A stretch of 64,000 bases of DNA from Glandiceps talaboti (taxonomy: Eukaryota; Hemichordata; Enteropneusta; Spengelidae): assembly GCF_964340395.1 (NCBI RefSeq), contig NC_135559.1:23666964-23730963 (forward strand), in the 5' to 3' direction. The notes beneath the pieces are model-generated. The model was not told the DNA's origin and did not search any database. It saw only the letters and a list, made by a program, of their open reading frames with translations. Shown here one piece after another: positions 50,111 to 62,008 of the stretch (position 1 is the stretch's first letter; the number at the start of each line of letters is the position of its first letter). Made by a program: the position numbers and the translations under genes.

Positions 50111-50902
50111 TAGTCCCCGCCGGACGGGGACTTATGGATTGGGTTCCGTCTGTCTGTGCGTGCGTCCATCCGTCCATCCGTCCGTCCATCCGCAGCCATA
50201 TCTTGGAGATGCCTGGCCTGTTTTTTTTCAAACTTGGTACAGGGGCAACATACAATGGCATACATATGCACGTCAATTTGTTTCATGATACGATCCAATA
50301 TGGCCACCTAGCATCCATTTTGTTTGCAAATTTTCCCAGTCTAAAGCCATAACTCAGATATGCTTGAACAGATCTCATTCAAAGTTGGTGTTAGGACAGT
50401 GTTCTATGACATACATGTGCATATCCATTTGTTGTCATGATACAATCCAATATGGCCGCCTAGCAGCCATTTTGTTTGTGAATTTTCCATGTCCAAAGCC
50501 CTAACTCAGACATGCTTGAACAGATCTCATTCAAAGTTGGTATTAGGACAGTGTTCTATGACATACATGTGCATATCCATTTTCATCGCGATACGATCCA
50601 ATATGGCTGCCTGGCAGCCATTTTGTTTGTGAATTTTCCATGTCCAAAGCCATAACTCAGACATGCTTGAACAGATCTCATTCAAAGTTGGTATTAGGAC
50701 AGTGTTCTATGACATACATGTGCATATCCATTTTCATTGTGATATGATCCCCCATACCCGACCCATCCTTTATTGTTGTAGGCATGTTCCATGTCCAACA
50801 AGCAGACACAACATATCTAAGTCTGTTTGATTTAAGTTCACAAGTGTTGTTGCGTGATCAGAGTAGTGATAATTCCTTAAAACCCAATCATAGCGGGGAC
50901 TA
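50111..50902. mobile_element. Repeat family D, a TIR-ended non-autonomous element with internal 152-bp tandem
   Basis: It starts with tagtccccgc (50111) and ends with the exact inverted copy gcggggacta (50902). The first terminus also folds locally (agtccccg, then cggggact). A CTGT/GTCC tract follows (about 50145-50190). Then come three copies of a roughly 152-bp unit, with ccaatatgg at 50295, 50447 and 50599. The flanks share only tgt, so the target duplication is unclear. There is no coding capacity. Confidence 0.75.
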
Positions 50903-51850
50903 TGTCATTCTCAATGACTTGTTCAAATATAGAACTCTTATTGTCTGAAGTGTTTCTATATAGTTCAAATGTAGAACTTTTTCATTGTTTGAACTGTTTC
51001 TATATAGTTCATTTTCACAGATGTGTCTTTCACCTTTAATGGAGTAAATACATCACAAAGTAATTTTAACAAAGAACAAAGAACATTTGTTTGGCGATGT
51101 TATTTATGTAATGTGCATGTACAACAGTTATGAGTAAACATTGATTACTTTTACTAAAGGAGTACATTTAGGCTTGACTTTGATAAAATCTAAATAAGGC
51201 CATTGTTAGCATAAACTATAACAATCAATTCATATCTATAATATTTTGGCATATTTATTAATTTAGTCATTTATTATTCAAATGTTTATAATTATGTACA
51301 TATTTCTTTATTGATACTAAGTCACACCATTGTTCAGTGTTCTTCATATGTCCATACAACATGAATAAACTCAGAATGTTTGAAGGTGCTGTGTGTGAGT
51401 AGTCACCATGGCCTACCAAGGAAAAGGTCACAGCAATTTTTGAAATTTGCTCAGTGTGGAAACTATATGTCATACAGTATAATTCACAAATCATTTCTGA
51501 CTATCTGACTGCTAACATTGAGGCTGGTACTTACACCTCATCAGCACCTGTTAGCAACTGGAAGGATTTATAAGTCCTATGTTAACACCTGGCTAACCCA
51601 GTGTTAACATCAGGTTGACATCCGGTTAACCCAGTGTTAATATCAGATTGGCACCTGGCTAACCCAGTGTTAACATCAGATTGCCCCCCTCCCTCCTGTT
51701 AACAAATTGGAATGGTCTTTGATCTGTACAGTATGAAATTCTTTGCAATATTTGGAAGATATATAGTGATTAGCAATACATACTAGATGCTAAAATGGAC
51801 TGTTCGACATGTGTACAGACAATGTTTTGTATATGACATGTATATTCTTG
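50903..51850. other. Intron 2 spacer with a short 33-34 bp repeat (about 51560-51690)
   Basis: No gene is seen. Three to four imperfect copies carry the word ggctaacccagtgttaacat, with period about 33-34 bp. Confidence 0.65.
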
Positions 51851-54800
51851 TTACTCATACTTACTACATTTAGCTATACTTATACTTACTACATTTAGCT
51901 ATACTCATACTTACTACATTTAGCTATACTCATACTTACTACATTTAGCTATACTTATACTTACTACATTTAGCTATACTCATACTTACTACATTTAGCT
52001 ATACCCATACTTACTACATTTAGCTATAGTCATACTTACTACATTTAGCTATACTTATACTTACTACATTTATCTATACTCATACTTACTACATTTAGCT
52101 ATACTCATACTTACTACATTTATCTATACCCATACTTACTACATTTAGCTATACTCATACTTACTACATTTAGCTATACTCATACTTACTACATTTAGCT
52201 ATACCCATACTTACTACATTTAGCTATACTCATACTTACTACATTTAGCTATACTCATACTTACTACATTTATCTATACCCATACTTACTACATTTATCT
52301 ATACTCATACTTACTACATTTAGCTATACTCATACTTACTACATTTAGCTATACTTATACTTACTACATTTAGCTAGCTATAGTCATACTTACTACATTT
52401 AGCTATAGTCATACTTACTACATTTAGCTATACTTATACTTACTACATTTATCTATACTTATACTTACTACATTTAGCTATACTTATACTTACTACATTT
52501 AGCTATACTTATACTTACTACATTTATCTATACTTATACTTACTACATTTAGCTATACTTATACTTACTACATTTAGCTATACTTATACTTACTACATTT
52601 AGCTATACCCATACTTACTACATTTAGCTATACTTATACTTACTACATTTAGCTATTGTCATACTTACTACATTTAGCTATACTCATACTTACTACATTT
52701 ATCTATACCCATACTTACTACATTTAGCTATACTCATACTTACTACATTTAGCTATACTTATACTTACTACATTTAGCTATAGTCATACTTACTACATTT
52801 ATCTATACTTATACTTACTACATTTAGCTATACTCATACTTACTACATTTAGCTATACTCATACTTACTACATTTAGCTATACTTATACTTACTACATTT
52901 AGCTATAGTCATACTTACTACATTTAGCTATACTTATACTTACTACATTTAGCTATACCCATACTTACTACATTTAGCTATACTCATACTTACTACATTT
53001 AGCTATACTCATACTTACTACATTTAGCTATACCCATACTTACTACATTTAGCTATAGTCATACTTACTACATTTAGCTATACCCATACTTACTACATTT
53101 AGCTATACTCATACTTACTACATTTAGCTATAGTCATACTTACTACATTTAGCTATAGTCATACTTACTACATTTAGCTATACCCATACTTACTACATTG
53201 AGCTATAGTCATACTTACTACATTTAGCTATAGTCATACTTACTACATTTAGCTATACTCATACTTACTACATTTAGCTATACCCATACTTACTACATTT
53301 AGCTATAGTCATACTTACTACATTTAGCTATAGTCATACTTACTACATTTAGCTATACCCATACTTACTACATTTAGCTATAGTCATACTTACTACATTT
53401 AGCTATACCCATACTTACTACATTTAGCTATAGTCATACTTACTACATTTAGCTATACTTATACTTACTACATTTAGCTATACTCATACTTACTACATTT
53501 AGCTATAGTCATACTTACTACATTTAGCTATACCCATACTTACTACATTTAGCTATACTTATACTTACTACATTTAGCTATACTTATACTTACTACATTT
53601 AGCTATAGTCATACTTACTACATTTAGCTATAGTCATACTTACTACATTTAGCTATACTTATACTTACTACATTTAGCTATACTCATACTTACTACATTT
53701 AGCTATAGTCATACTTACTACATTTAGCTATACCCATACTTACTACATTTAGCTATAGTCATACTTACTACATTTAGCTATACTTATACTTACTACATTT
53801 AGCTATAGTCATACTTACTACATTTAGCTATACTCATACTTACTACATTTAGCTATACTCATACTTACTACATTTAGCTATAGTCATACTTACTACATTT
53901 AGCTATACTCATACTTACTACATTTAGCTATAGTCATACTTACTACATTTAGCTATACTCATACTTACTACATTTAGCTATACCCATACTTACTACATTT
54001 AGCTATAGTCATACTTACTACATTTAGCTATACTTATACTTACTACATTTAGCTATACTCATACTTACTACATTTAGCTATACTCATACTTACTACATTT
54101 AGCTATACTCATACTTACTACATTTAGCTATACTCATACTTACTACATTTAGCTATACTTATACTTACTACATTTAGCTATAGTCATACTTACTACATTT
54201 AGCTATACTTATACTTACTACATTTAGCTATACCCATACTTACTACATTTAGCTATACCCATACTTACTACATTTAGCTATACTTATACTTACTACATTT
54301 AGCTATAGTCATACTTACTACATTTAGCTATACTCATACTTACTACATTTAGCTATAGTCATACTTACTACATTTAGCTATACTTATACTTACTACATTT
54401 AGCTATAGTCATACTTACTACATTTAGCTATACTCATACTTACTACATTTAGCTATACTCATACTTACTACATTTAGCTATACTCATACTTACTACATTT
54501 AGCTATAGTCATACTTACTACATTTAGCTATACTTATACTTACTACATTTAGCTATAGTCATACTTACTACATTTAGCTATAGTCATACTTACTACATTT
54601 AGCTATACTCATACTTACTACATTTAGCTATAGTCATACTTACTACATTTAGCTATACTCATACTTACTACATTTAGCTATAGTCATACTTACTACATTT
54701 AGCAATACTCATACTTACTACATTTAGCTATACTCATACTTACTACATTGAGCTATAGTCATACTTACTACATTTAGCTATACTCATACTTACTACATTT

Positions 54801-55444
54801 AGCGATACTCATACTTACTACATTTAGCTATACTTATACTTACTACATTTAGCTATACTTATGCTTACTACATTTAGCGATACTCATACTTACTACATTT
54901 AGCTATAGTCATACTTACTACATTTAGCTATACTCATACTTACTACATTTAGCTATAGTCATACTTACTACATTTAGCTATACTTATACTTACTACATTT
55001 AGCTATACCCATACTTACTACATTTATCTATACTTATACTTACTACATTTAGCTATACCCATACTTACTACATTTAGCTATAGTCATACTTACTACATTT
55101 AGCTATACCCATACTTACTACATTTAGCTATACTCATACTTACTACATTTAGCTATACTCATACTTACTACATTTAGCTATAGTCATACTTACTACATTT
55201 AGCTATACTCATACTTACTACATTTAGCGATACTCATACTTACTACATTTAGCTATACTCATACTTACTACATTTAGCTATACTCATACTTACTACATTT
55301 AGCTATACTCATACTTACTACATTTAGCTATAGTCATACTTACTACATTTAGCTATACTCATACTTACTACATTTAGCTATACTCATACTTACTACATTT
55401 AGCTATACTCATACTTACTACATTTAGCTATACTTATACTTACT
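51851..55444. repeat. 25-bp minisatellite, about 144 copies (3.6 kb)
   Basis: The unit contains atacttactacatttagcta then a 5-base variable joint (tactc, tactt, taccc, tagtc). Minor variants are tttatcta and ttgagcta. One unit carries an extra agct. The 25-bp period closes all frames. A TIR transposon interrupts the last unit, and a remnant of that unit continues at 55953-55975. Confidence 0.97.
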
Positions 55445-55952
55445 CAGGGCTCGAAATTAACTTTTTTTAGTTGGTAGTCACTTTGACTACCACTTTTTAA
55501 AACTGGTAGTCAACAGGGAAGATTTGGTAGTCATTCTTTTTTTCAGCATTTAATAATTTATGCATAAACAAAACATTAAGTAATAAACCTTCTGATAACA
55601 CCTGAGTTGGAAAAGACAATGAAACAGTCATGAAATCAATAGAGTGTTGCGTTTGAGTAGACGTTATGGCGTTTGTAACATCACAAAATAAGCTACATGT
55701 ATTTTGTTTATTTTACCAAGCACCTGTTATTGACTACAAAACATGCCAGCCGTATCCAATCACACGTAGCTTTAGAGTCCAGTGCTCACGCTACATTGCC
55801 AACTTGTCAGCAGTCCTTCCATGCATACGGTGGGTTGGCGTCCCTAGGATTTTCATGGTAGTCAAGGATGACTACCAGTTTTCGAACTTTGTAGTCATTT
55901 TGGAAAAACTGGTAGTCAATTGACGCGAGACTACCGCTAATTTCGAGCCCTG
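55445..55952. mobile_element. Non-autonomous DNA transposon with TIRs, inserted in the 25-bp array
   Basis: The termini are cagggctcgaaatta (55445) and its inverted copy taatttcgagccctg (ending 55952). The word ttact flanks both sides. Removing the element plus one ttact restores a normal array unit, so the target duplication reads as 5 bp. The subterminal regions carry many copies of ggtagtc/gactacc in both orientations. The 85-codon frame 55666-55923 has no transposase feature. CAGGG ends are usual for hAT-like elements, but a 5-bp target duplication is not, so the superfamily is left open. Confidence 0.88.
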
Positions 55953-56114
55953 TTACTACATTTAGCGATACTCAGATTACATTTTTTGTCACTATGTGAC
56001 ATACAAGAAGTAGAATATTAGAATAGCTAATCTAGCACACAGAATATATATATATATAACTCGGTGAGTATCAATCTGCTAAGACAGTGCTCTTTACCGC
56101 AGTGGCAGAGCGTA

Positions 56115-56216
56115 ATAGTTTTGGTAGTACTGGAACGAGTGTCTGATGATCGCAATATGCGTGAAACTCCGAGTGAAATCCGAGTTACACCCAAGAAAGA
56201 GTTCCTGTACTACCAA

Positions 56217-56285
<69 letters not shown>
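56115..56285. repeat. 22-bp inverted repeat pair followed by (AT)n
   Basis: 56115-56136 and 56201-56222 are inverted copies with one mismatch (word atagttttggtagtac), separated by 64 bp. An (AT)n tract of about 65 bp starts at the right arm (56220-56285). It could be a small MITE next to a target microsatellite. Confidence 0.85.
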
Positions 56286-56289
<4 letters not shown>

Positions 56290-56878
56290 GATATGCACTA
56301 GTATATATAATGCACTATTAAAAGTAAAGTGTCTATGTTACAATGGCCAATCTAGCAATTGTAACATTCAAAATATTTTACATTATGAAGATACTATATG
56401 TTCTTTTTACTAAAAACACTGAACTTATAGACATATCCTAACTAAAAAAAGTGAAATTTGTCTTTTATAATAGTAGAAATATATTATTTTTTTGTTACCA
56501 TTAAATATAAACATTATATGAGATGGAGCTATCCATGAAGGAATATAGGACCTAGCATACATGTACCACAAGTACAATGTGTAGGTTTGCATGAAACTCT
56601 TAACTTTCTATTGTAACTTTGATCCAACTGGGATCAATATAAAATTGGAGTCTGCAGACATTCAAATTGTTAAAACTCATGCCAGGCTGAAACCATGTGA
56701 CACTTATCATGGTGAGAGGTATACCAGTTAGTAAATAAGCCACCCCAACAGACACCAAGAATCATAGATCTAAATACTAATTAATTTTCTTTAAATTAAT
56801 TTTCTTCTCAAAGCTTTCTGTTTGGCTTGAAGGACCAGCAAGTGCTTGGTAAACGTTGTAGATGTGTTTCTTAAAACA
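56286..56878. other. Intron 2 spacer, no gene seen
   Basis: AT-rich unique sequence without recognisable elements. Confidence 0.6.
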
Positions 56879-57246
56879 ACAGTAGTAGATGTATACACAC
56901 AGTAGTAGATGCATACACACAGTAGTAGATGCATACACACAGTAGTAGATGTATACATACAGTATAGTAGATGCATACACACAGTAGTAGATGTATACAT
57001 ACAGTAGTAGATGTATACACACAGTAGTAGATGTATACACACAGTAGTAGATGTATACACACAGTAGTAGATGTATACACACAGTAGTAGATGTATACAT
57101 ACAGTATAGTAGATGTATACACACAGTAGTAGATGTATACATACAGTAGTAGATGTATACACACAGTAGTAGATGTATACACACAGTAGTAGATGCATAC
57201 ACACAGTAGTAGATGCATACACACAGTAGTAGATGTATACATACAG
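56879..57246. repeat. 20-bp minisatellite, about 18 copies, just downstream of the GPCR
   Basis: The unit is agtagtagatgtatacacac. Variants are gcatac, tacatac and a 22-bp form (agtatagtagatg). It ends 113 bp past the GPCR stop codon. Given the receptor's orientation it may lie in its 3' UTR. The open frames through it on the - strand are repeat artefacts. Confidence 0.96.
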
Positions 57247-57359
57247 TGGCGTACTAAATAGTTGAAGTTGTTCAATATAGAAAATTACCTCCTTCAAAAG
57301 TAATAATATGACACATGCACAGCAAGTCAATATCTGACCGTCAATTGATGAAGATTACG

Positions 57360-58433
57360 TTAGACTTTGTCAATTGATGAAGATTCTGTCTTTTTTTCTC
57401 GTGACTGGCACAGCTTACTGTCCACAAACATAGCTTTGTAGCCTTCCCTGAAATTCCTGTTGAGGGCGCCATACAGTATAGGATTAACAGAACTGTTGAG
57501 ACAAGCTATAAGGGCTGACCAGGTGTGGACAACATCAGGTACTTCAATCATATAGTCAAGGAAGTTAGAAATCATATATGGCAGCCACATCAATACAAAT
57601 GTGAGAAAGACAATGAAACGTGACATGTGATGATGACGTGATCGGTATAAGCCAGATGCATCAGTGTTGGTGCTGGCAAGACTTTCACGTCGTTGAGTTT
57701 GAATGGCACGATGACTTGTACGAACAGTGTTGAAAATCTTGTAGTAACAGAAAGAGCAGACAAATGATGGAGTGACGAAGACAGCCAAAAATAAGAAGAG
57801 TGAATATCCCAAATCAGATACACGACTAACTTGGCATGAATAGATTCGATAGTCATATGTTATTTGACTCCAGCCAAAGTTTGGCGGTAGATTTATAGCA
57901 AACGATATAATCCAAAGAATGACAATCATCCAATACACATTTGTTCTTCGGTAGAGTTGCGCATAAACTGTACTTCCTGTGATAAAGTGATAACGATTTA
58001 AACTAATGATCATTAAATGTAGTAGGGATGAGACAGCTGATGTTCCTAGTAGTGTACCAGCAATGTTACACATAACAGTACCAAAACGCCACATATCATG
58101 AAGTAAGGAATCAATACTGACTATCATGATGAAGCCAAATAAAATATCAGCTGATGATAGACTGGCAATAAACACATTTCCAACTGTCCTCAGACGGGGC
58201 TGTGTTGCTATGACGATAATCACCATGGCATTTCCAAGAACAGAGGATAAAAATATGAGTATCATGAGAATTAACTCTATCACAATTCCGGCTTGAGATC
58301 TGTCATTATTACGACAGCAGCTTGAATAATTGTGTGAAATTGTTGTAAGACTGACTGTCGATGTATTGCTACTAGTGTTAAAATACACCATGTCTTTGAA
58401 CATAGACGTATAGTCTTCACTCAAATTACCCAT
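57360..58433 (-). CDS. Class A (rhodopsin-like) G protein-coupled receptor, melatonin-receptor-like/orphan
   Basis: A complete 357-residue, intronless seven-helix receptor. The N-terminus has four N-glycosylation sequons (N3, N19, N23, N35). TM1 spans about 49-76 with GN (Asn68, 1.50) and TM2 about 85-107 with SSAD (Asp96, 2.50). TM3 is about 122-147 with Cys122 pairing to Cys200 in loop 2, and ends in NRY (146-148) instead of DRY. TM4 is about 165-182 (Trp174), and TM5 about 208-232 (Pro222). TM6 is about 272-295 with MWLP in place of CWxP. TM7 is about 305-322 with NPILY, then a short basic tail. NRY and the loop GNVFIASL recall melatonin-type and related invertebrate orphan receptors; the ligand cannot be read from sequence. 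It lies antisense to the kinase gene, with minisatellites 195 bp upstream and 113 bp downstream. It looks intact and functional. Confidence 0.93.
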   Translation of the reverse strand: MGNLSEDYTSMFKDMVYFNTSSNTSTVSLTTISHNYSSCCRNNDRSQAGIVIELILMILIFLSSVLGNAMVIIVIATQPRLRTVGNVFIASLSSADILFGFIMIVSIDSLLHDMWRFGTVMCNIAGTLLGTSAVSSLLHLMIISLNRYHFITGSTVYAQLYRRTNVYWMIVILWIISFAINLPPNFGWSQITYDYRIYSCQVSRVSDLGYSLFLFLAVFVTPSFVCSFCYYKIFNTVRTSHRAIQTQRRESLASTNTDASGLYRSRHHHMSRFIVFLTFVLMWLPYMISNFLDYMIEVPDVVHTWSALIACLNSSVNPILYGALNRNFREGYKAMFVDSKLCQSREKKTESSSIDKV

Positions 58434-58627
58434 TTTTACTTTCCTTGCATTGACTCAGCACACAGAGAGAAAATTGAATTTAGACACAGTATCTCAAAGA
58501 GGTGGAAGATTGCTTCCAGAAAGTTGTGCATCAGTATCGTGACTTGTTGCTATGACAACCACTAGGGATGAGATATTTCATAATGCTTCAGTCAAAGAAA
58601 AAGAGAAGTCCTCTTTGAGCGATGTAA

Positions 58628-59882
58628 TCTGAGAATATAACCAGTGGGCACAGCTATAGTCTTGTTGTACCAATCACCACTTTGTTGGCTTTCAGTCACT
58701 GGTTGGCACAGCTATAGTCTTGTTGTACCAATCACCACTTTGTTGGCTTTCAGTCACTGGTTGGTACAGCTGAGAATATAACCAGTGGGCACAGCTATAG
58801 TCTTGTTGTACCAATCACCACTTTGTTGGCTTTCAGTCACTGGTTGGTACAGCTGAGAATATAACCAGTGGGCACAGCTATAGTCTTGTTGTACCAATCA
58901 CCACTTTGTTGGCTTTCAGTCACTGGTTGGTACAGCTGAGAATATAACCAGTGGGCACAGCTATAGTCTTGTTGTACCAATCACCACTTTGTTGGCTTTC
59001 AGTCACTGGTTGGTACAGCTATAGTCTTGTTGTACCAATCACCACTTTGTTGGCTTTCAGTCACTGGTTGGTACAGCTATAGTCTTGTTGTACCAATCAC
59101 CACTTTGTTGGCTTTCAGTCACTGGTTGGTACAGCTATAGTCTTGTTGTACCAATCACCACTTTGTTGGCTTTCAGTCACTGGTTGGTACAGCTATAGTC
59201 TTGTTGTACCAATCACCACTTTGTTGGCTTTCAGTCACTGGTTGGTACAGCTGTAGTCTTGTTGTACCAATCACCACTTTGTCGGCTTTCAGTCACTGGT
59301 TGGTACAGCTGAGAATATAACCAGTGGGCACAGCTATAGTCTTGTTGTACCAATCACCACTTTGTTGGCTTTCAGTCACTGGTTGGTACAGCTGAGAATA
59401 TAACCAGTGGGCACAGCTATAGTCTTGTTGTACCAATCACCACTTTGTTGGCTTTCAGTCACTGGTTGGTACAGCTATAGTCTTGTTGTACCAATCACCA
59501 CTTTGTTGGCTTTCAGTCACTGGTTGGTACAGCTATAGTCTTGTTGTACCAATCACCACTTTGTTGGCTTTCAGTCACTGGTTGGTACAGCTATAGTCTT
59601 GTTGTACCAATCACCACTTTGTTGGCTTTCAGTCACTGGTTGGTACAGCTATAGTCTTGTTGTACCAATCACCACTTTGTTGGCTTTCAGTCACTGGTTG
59701 GTACAGCTATAGTCTTGTTGTACCAATCACCACTTTGTTGGCTTTCAGTCACTGGTTGGTACAGCTATAGTCTTGTTGTACCAATCACCACTTTGTTGGC
59801 TTTCAGTCACTGGTTGGTACAGCTATAGTCTTGTTGTACCAATCACCACTTTGTTGGCTTTCAGTCACTGGTTGGTACAGCT
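58628..59882. repeat. 58/83-bp minisatellite upstream of the GPCR, about 20 units
   Basis: The short unit (58 bp) contains ggtacagctatagtcttgtt, gtaccaatcaccactttgtt and ggctttcagtcactggtt. Several units carry a 25-bp insertion (gagaatataaccagtgggca...) and are 83 bp. Long units cluster near 58740-58950 and 59310-59420. Across each unit joint ttggtac pairs with gtaccaa around a 15-nt loop. The array begins 195 bp upstream of the receptor's ATG on the - strand. Confidence 0.96.
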
Positions 59883-60631
59883 GCTATTATTATCAATGTC
59901 TGCAGATAGCTCCAAAGCCAGTCAATAGTTGTTACCATGAGAACAAGTTGACTTGGAGCAAACCCATCTTAGAATCTGTGGATGAATACAAAGTACAAAT
60001 GAATGGAGAATGTTGATGTACAGTATTTATATATAGTTACATTGATGACAACCACGTCAGAGCTTTTATTTATTTGACCATTCTGTTTAAGGAGTCAGCC
60101 AGACTGGTTCATGCTGTGTGACAAAATTAGACACAAAAGAGCAAATGTCATTACACCAGATGTATTGAATGTAAAAATAGTCTTAATGGAATTTGCTCTT
60201 TATTTGTATGTTTGACCCCTGACCCCTGACCCCTGACTTGTTGTCTATGGGAAGTTTATACAAAATGACCAATAATTCAATGTGGTACCAATTACAATTA
60301 CATTATTCTTGGTATTATTAAAATAATATGTATTCATTTATTAGTACAAATCACTGCTGTTTTCTGAATTTTAACATTGACCTTTGACATAGACTAAGTT
60401 AGATTGAAGTTAGTATTGTTAGAAACACTTACAAAAAAACCTCTAGGGCATACTTTTGCCTTATAGAATCCTATAGGACGAACATGCCCTGTTACAGTAG
60501 GCAATTTATATAGGCAATTTTTAGTCCTATTGGATCCTTTGCACACTCCTCCATCAGTACAATTATGACCGACTAACTTAATCACTCACAGATTATCTGT
60601 GCTAGATTTAATAACAGATTATCAATACTAG
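59883..60631. other. Spacer with a 7-bp repeat (60213-60237), no gene supported
   Basis: The word tgacccc is repeated about 3.5 times at 60213-60237. A 63-codon frame (60585-60394, - strand) has four Cys but no recognisable family and no splice context. Confidence 0.55.
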
Positions 60632-61338
60632 ATCTATCACAGACATGATATTGTCTAATATTTGATAACAGTTGTATATCACAGACATGATATTGTCAAA
60701 TATTTGATAACAGTAATATATCACAGACATGATATTGTCTAATATTTGATAACAGTAATATATCACAGACATGATATTGTCTAATATTTGATAACAGTAA
60801 TATATCACAGACATGATATTGTCTAATATTTGATAACAGTAATATATCACAGACATGATATTGTCTAATATTTGATAACAGTAATATATCACAGACATGA
60901 TATTGTCTAATATTTGATAACAGTAATATATCACAGACATGATATTGTCTAATATTTGATAACAGTAATATATCACAGACATGATATTGTCTAATATTTG
61001 ATAACAGTAATATATCACAGACATGATATTGTCTAATATTTGATAACAGTTGTATATCACAGACATGATATTGTCTAATATTTGATAACAGTAATATATC
61101 ACAGACATGATATTGTCTAATATTTGATAACAGTAATATATCACAGACATGATATTGTCTAATATTTGATAACAGTTGTATATCACAGACATGATATTGT
61201 CTAATATTTGATAACAGTTGTATATCACAGACATGATATTGTCTAATATTTGATAACAGTAATATATCACAGACATGATATTGTCTAATATTTGATAACA
61301 GTTATTTATCACAGACATGATATTGTCTAATATTTGAT
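60632..61338. repeat. 42-bp minisatellite, about 16.8 copies
   Basis: The unit contains atatatcacagacatgatat then tgtctaatatttgataacag. The only common variant is taata/ttgta at the joint. The period divisible by three leaves a 236-codon frame open on the - strand, which is not a gene. Confidence 0.96.
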
Positions 61339-62008
61339 GCCATGATTTTTAACTGACATAAAGACTTGCCTCAACTCACTTCCCACACTAGCAGTAATCA
61401 ATGTGAAATCGTATATGTTGTAAGTATATAGGGTGCTTGTTAGGGAGATTATGAGGGCTTTCTTCAGAGTCAGTTGCAAATGAAAGCGACATGAACTGAT
61501 GAGTTAGAAACTGATATCTGGAGGCACAAGTTTTACAGATATGTATTACCAGAAAAGCAATAGCAGTTTGCTAAAGATGATATAGGTACAGGTATTCTAA
61601 GAATTGACTAAAGTATTAGATTAATGTGATTATCGTAATATTTAACTTCTGTTGTTACAGATACAGAACACTGCATAGAAATATGATATATTAAGACCAG
61701 TTTATAATTACAGAACGCTGCATAGAAATTATTTTATTGTAATTATTGTAATGTTTCAGTGATTTGTGAAACTGAAAAATTAAGATGACCTTGATAATTT
61801 GACTGTGACCTTGACCTTGGATAACAAAAGACCATGTGGCCTTAGATAAAAAAAAAGATCATGTGACCTTGGATCAAAAGACCATGTGACCTTGGATAAA
61901 AAGAATCATGTTCAGTAAGTTGCTCATCCCCTAAATCCTATTTTCAGACACTTCAGTCATATCTATAGCACTTGGGACCTGAGATCTTCAGTATTGTCAC
62001 ATTTTTAG
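61339..62008. other. Spacer with a short imperfect repeat (61790-61910)
   Basis: The word gaccatgtgaccttggat recurs about three times with variation at 61823-61905. The duplicated phrase cagaacactgcatagaaat/cagaacgctgcatagaaat lies at about 61664 and 61712. No gene is seen. Confidence 0.6.

Noticed and set aside
55666-55923. 85-codon frame inside the TIR element as a possible transposase
   Set aside because: It has no catalytic residues or DNA-binding motif, and it overlaps the subterminal ggtagtc repeats. The element is too short to be autonomous.
60394-60585. 63-codon frame on the - strand with four Cys, suggestive of a small Cys-rich peptide
   Set aside because: There is no signal peptide, splice context or recognisable family. 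An open frame of this length is expected by chance in such sequence.
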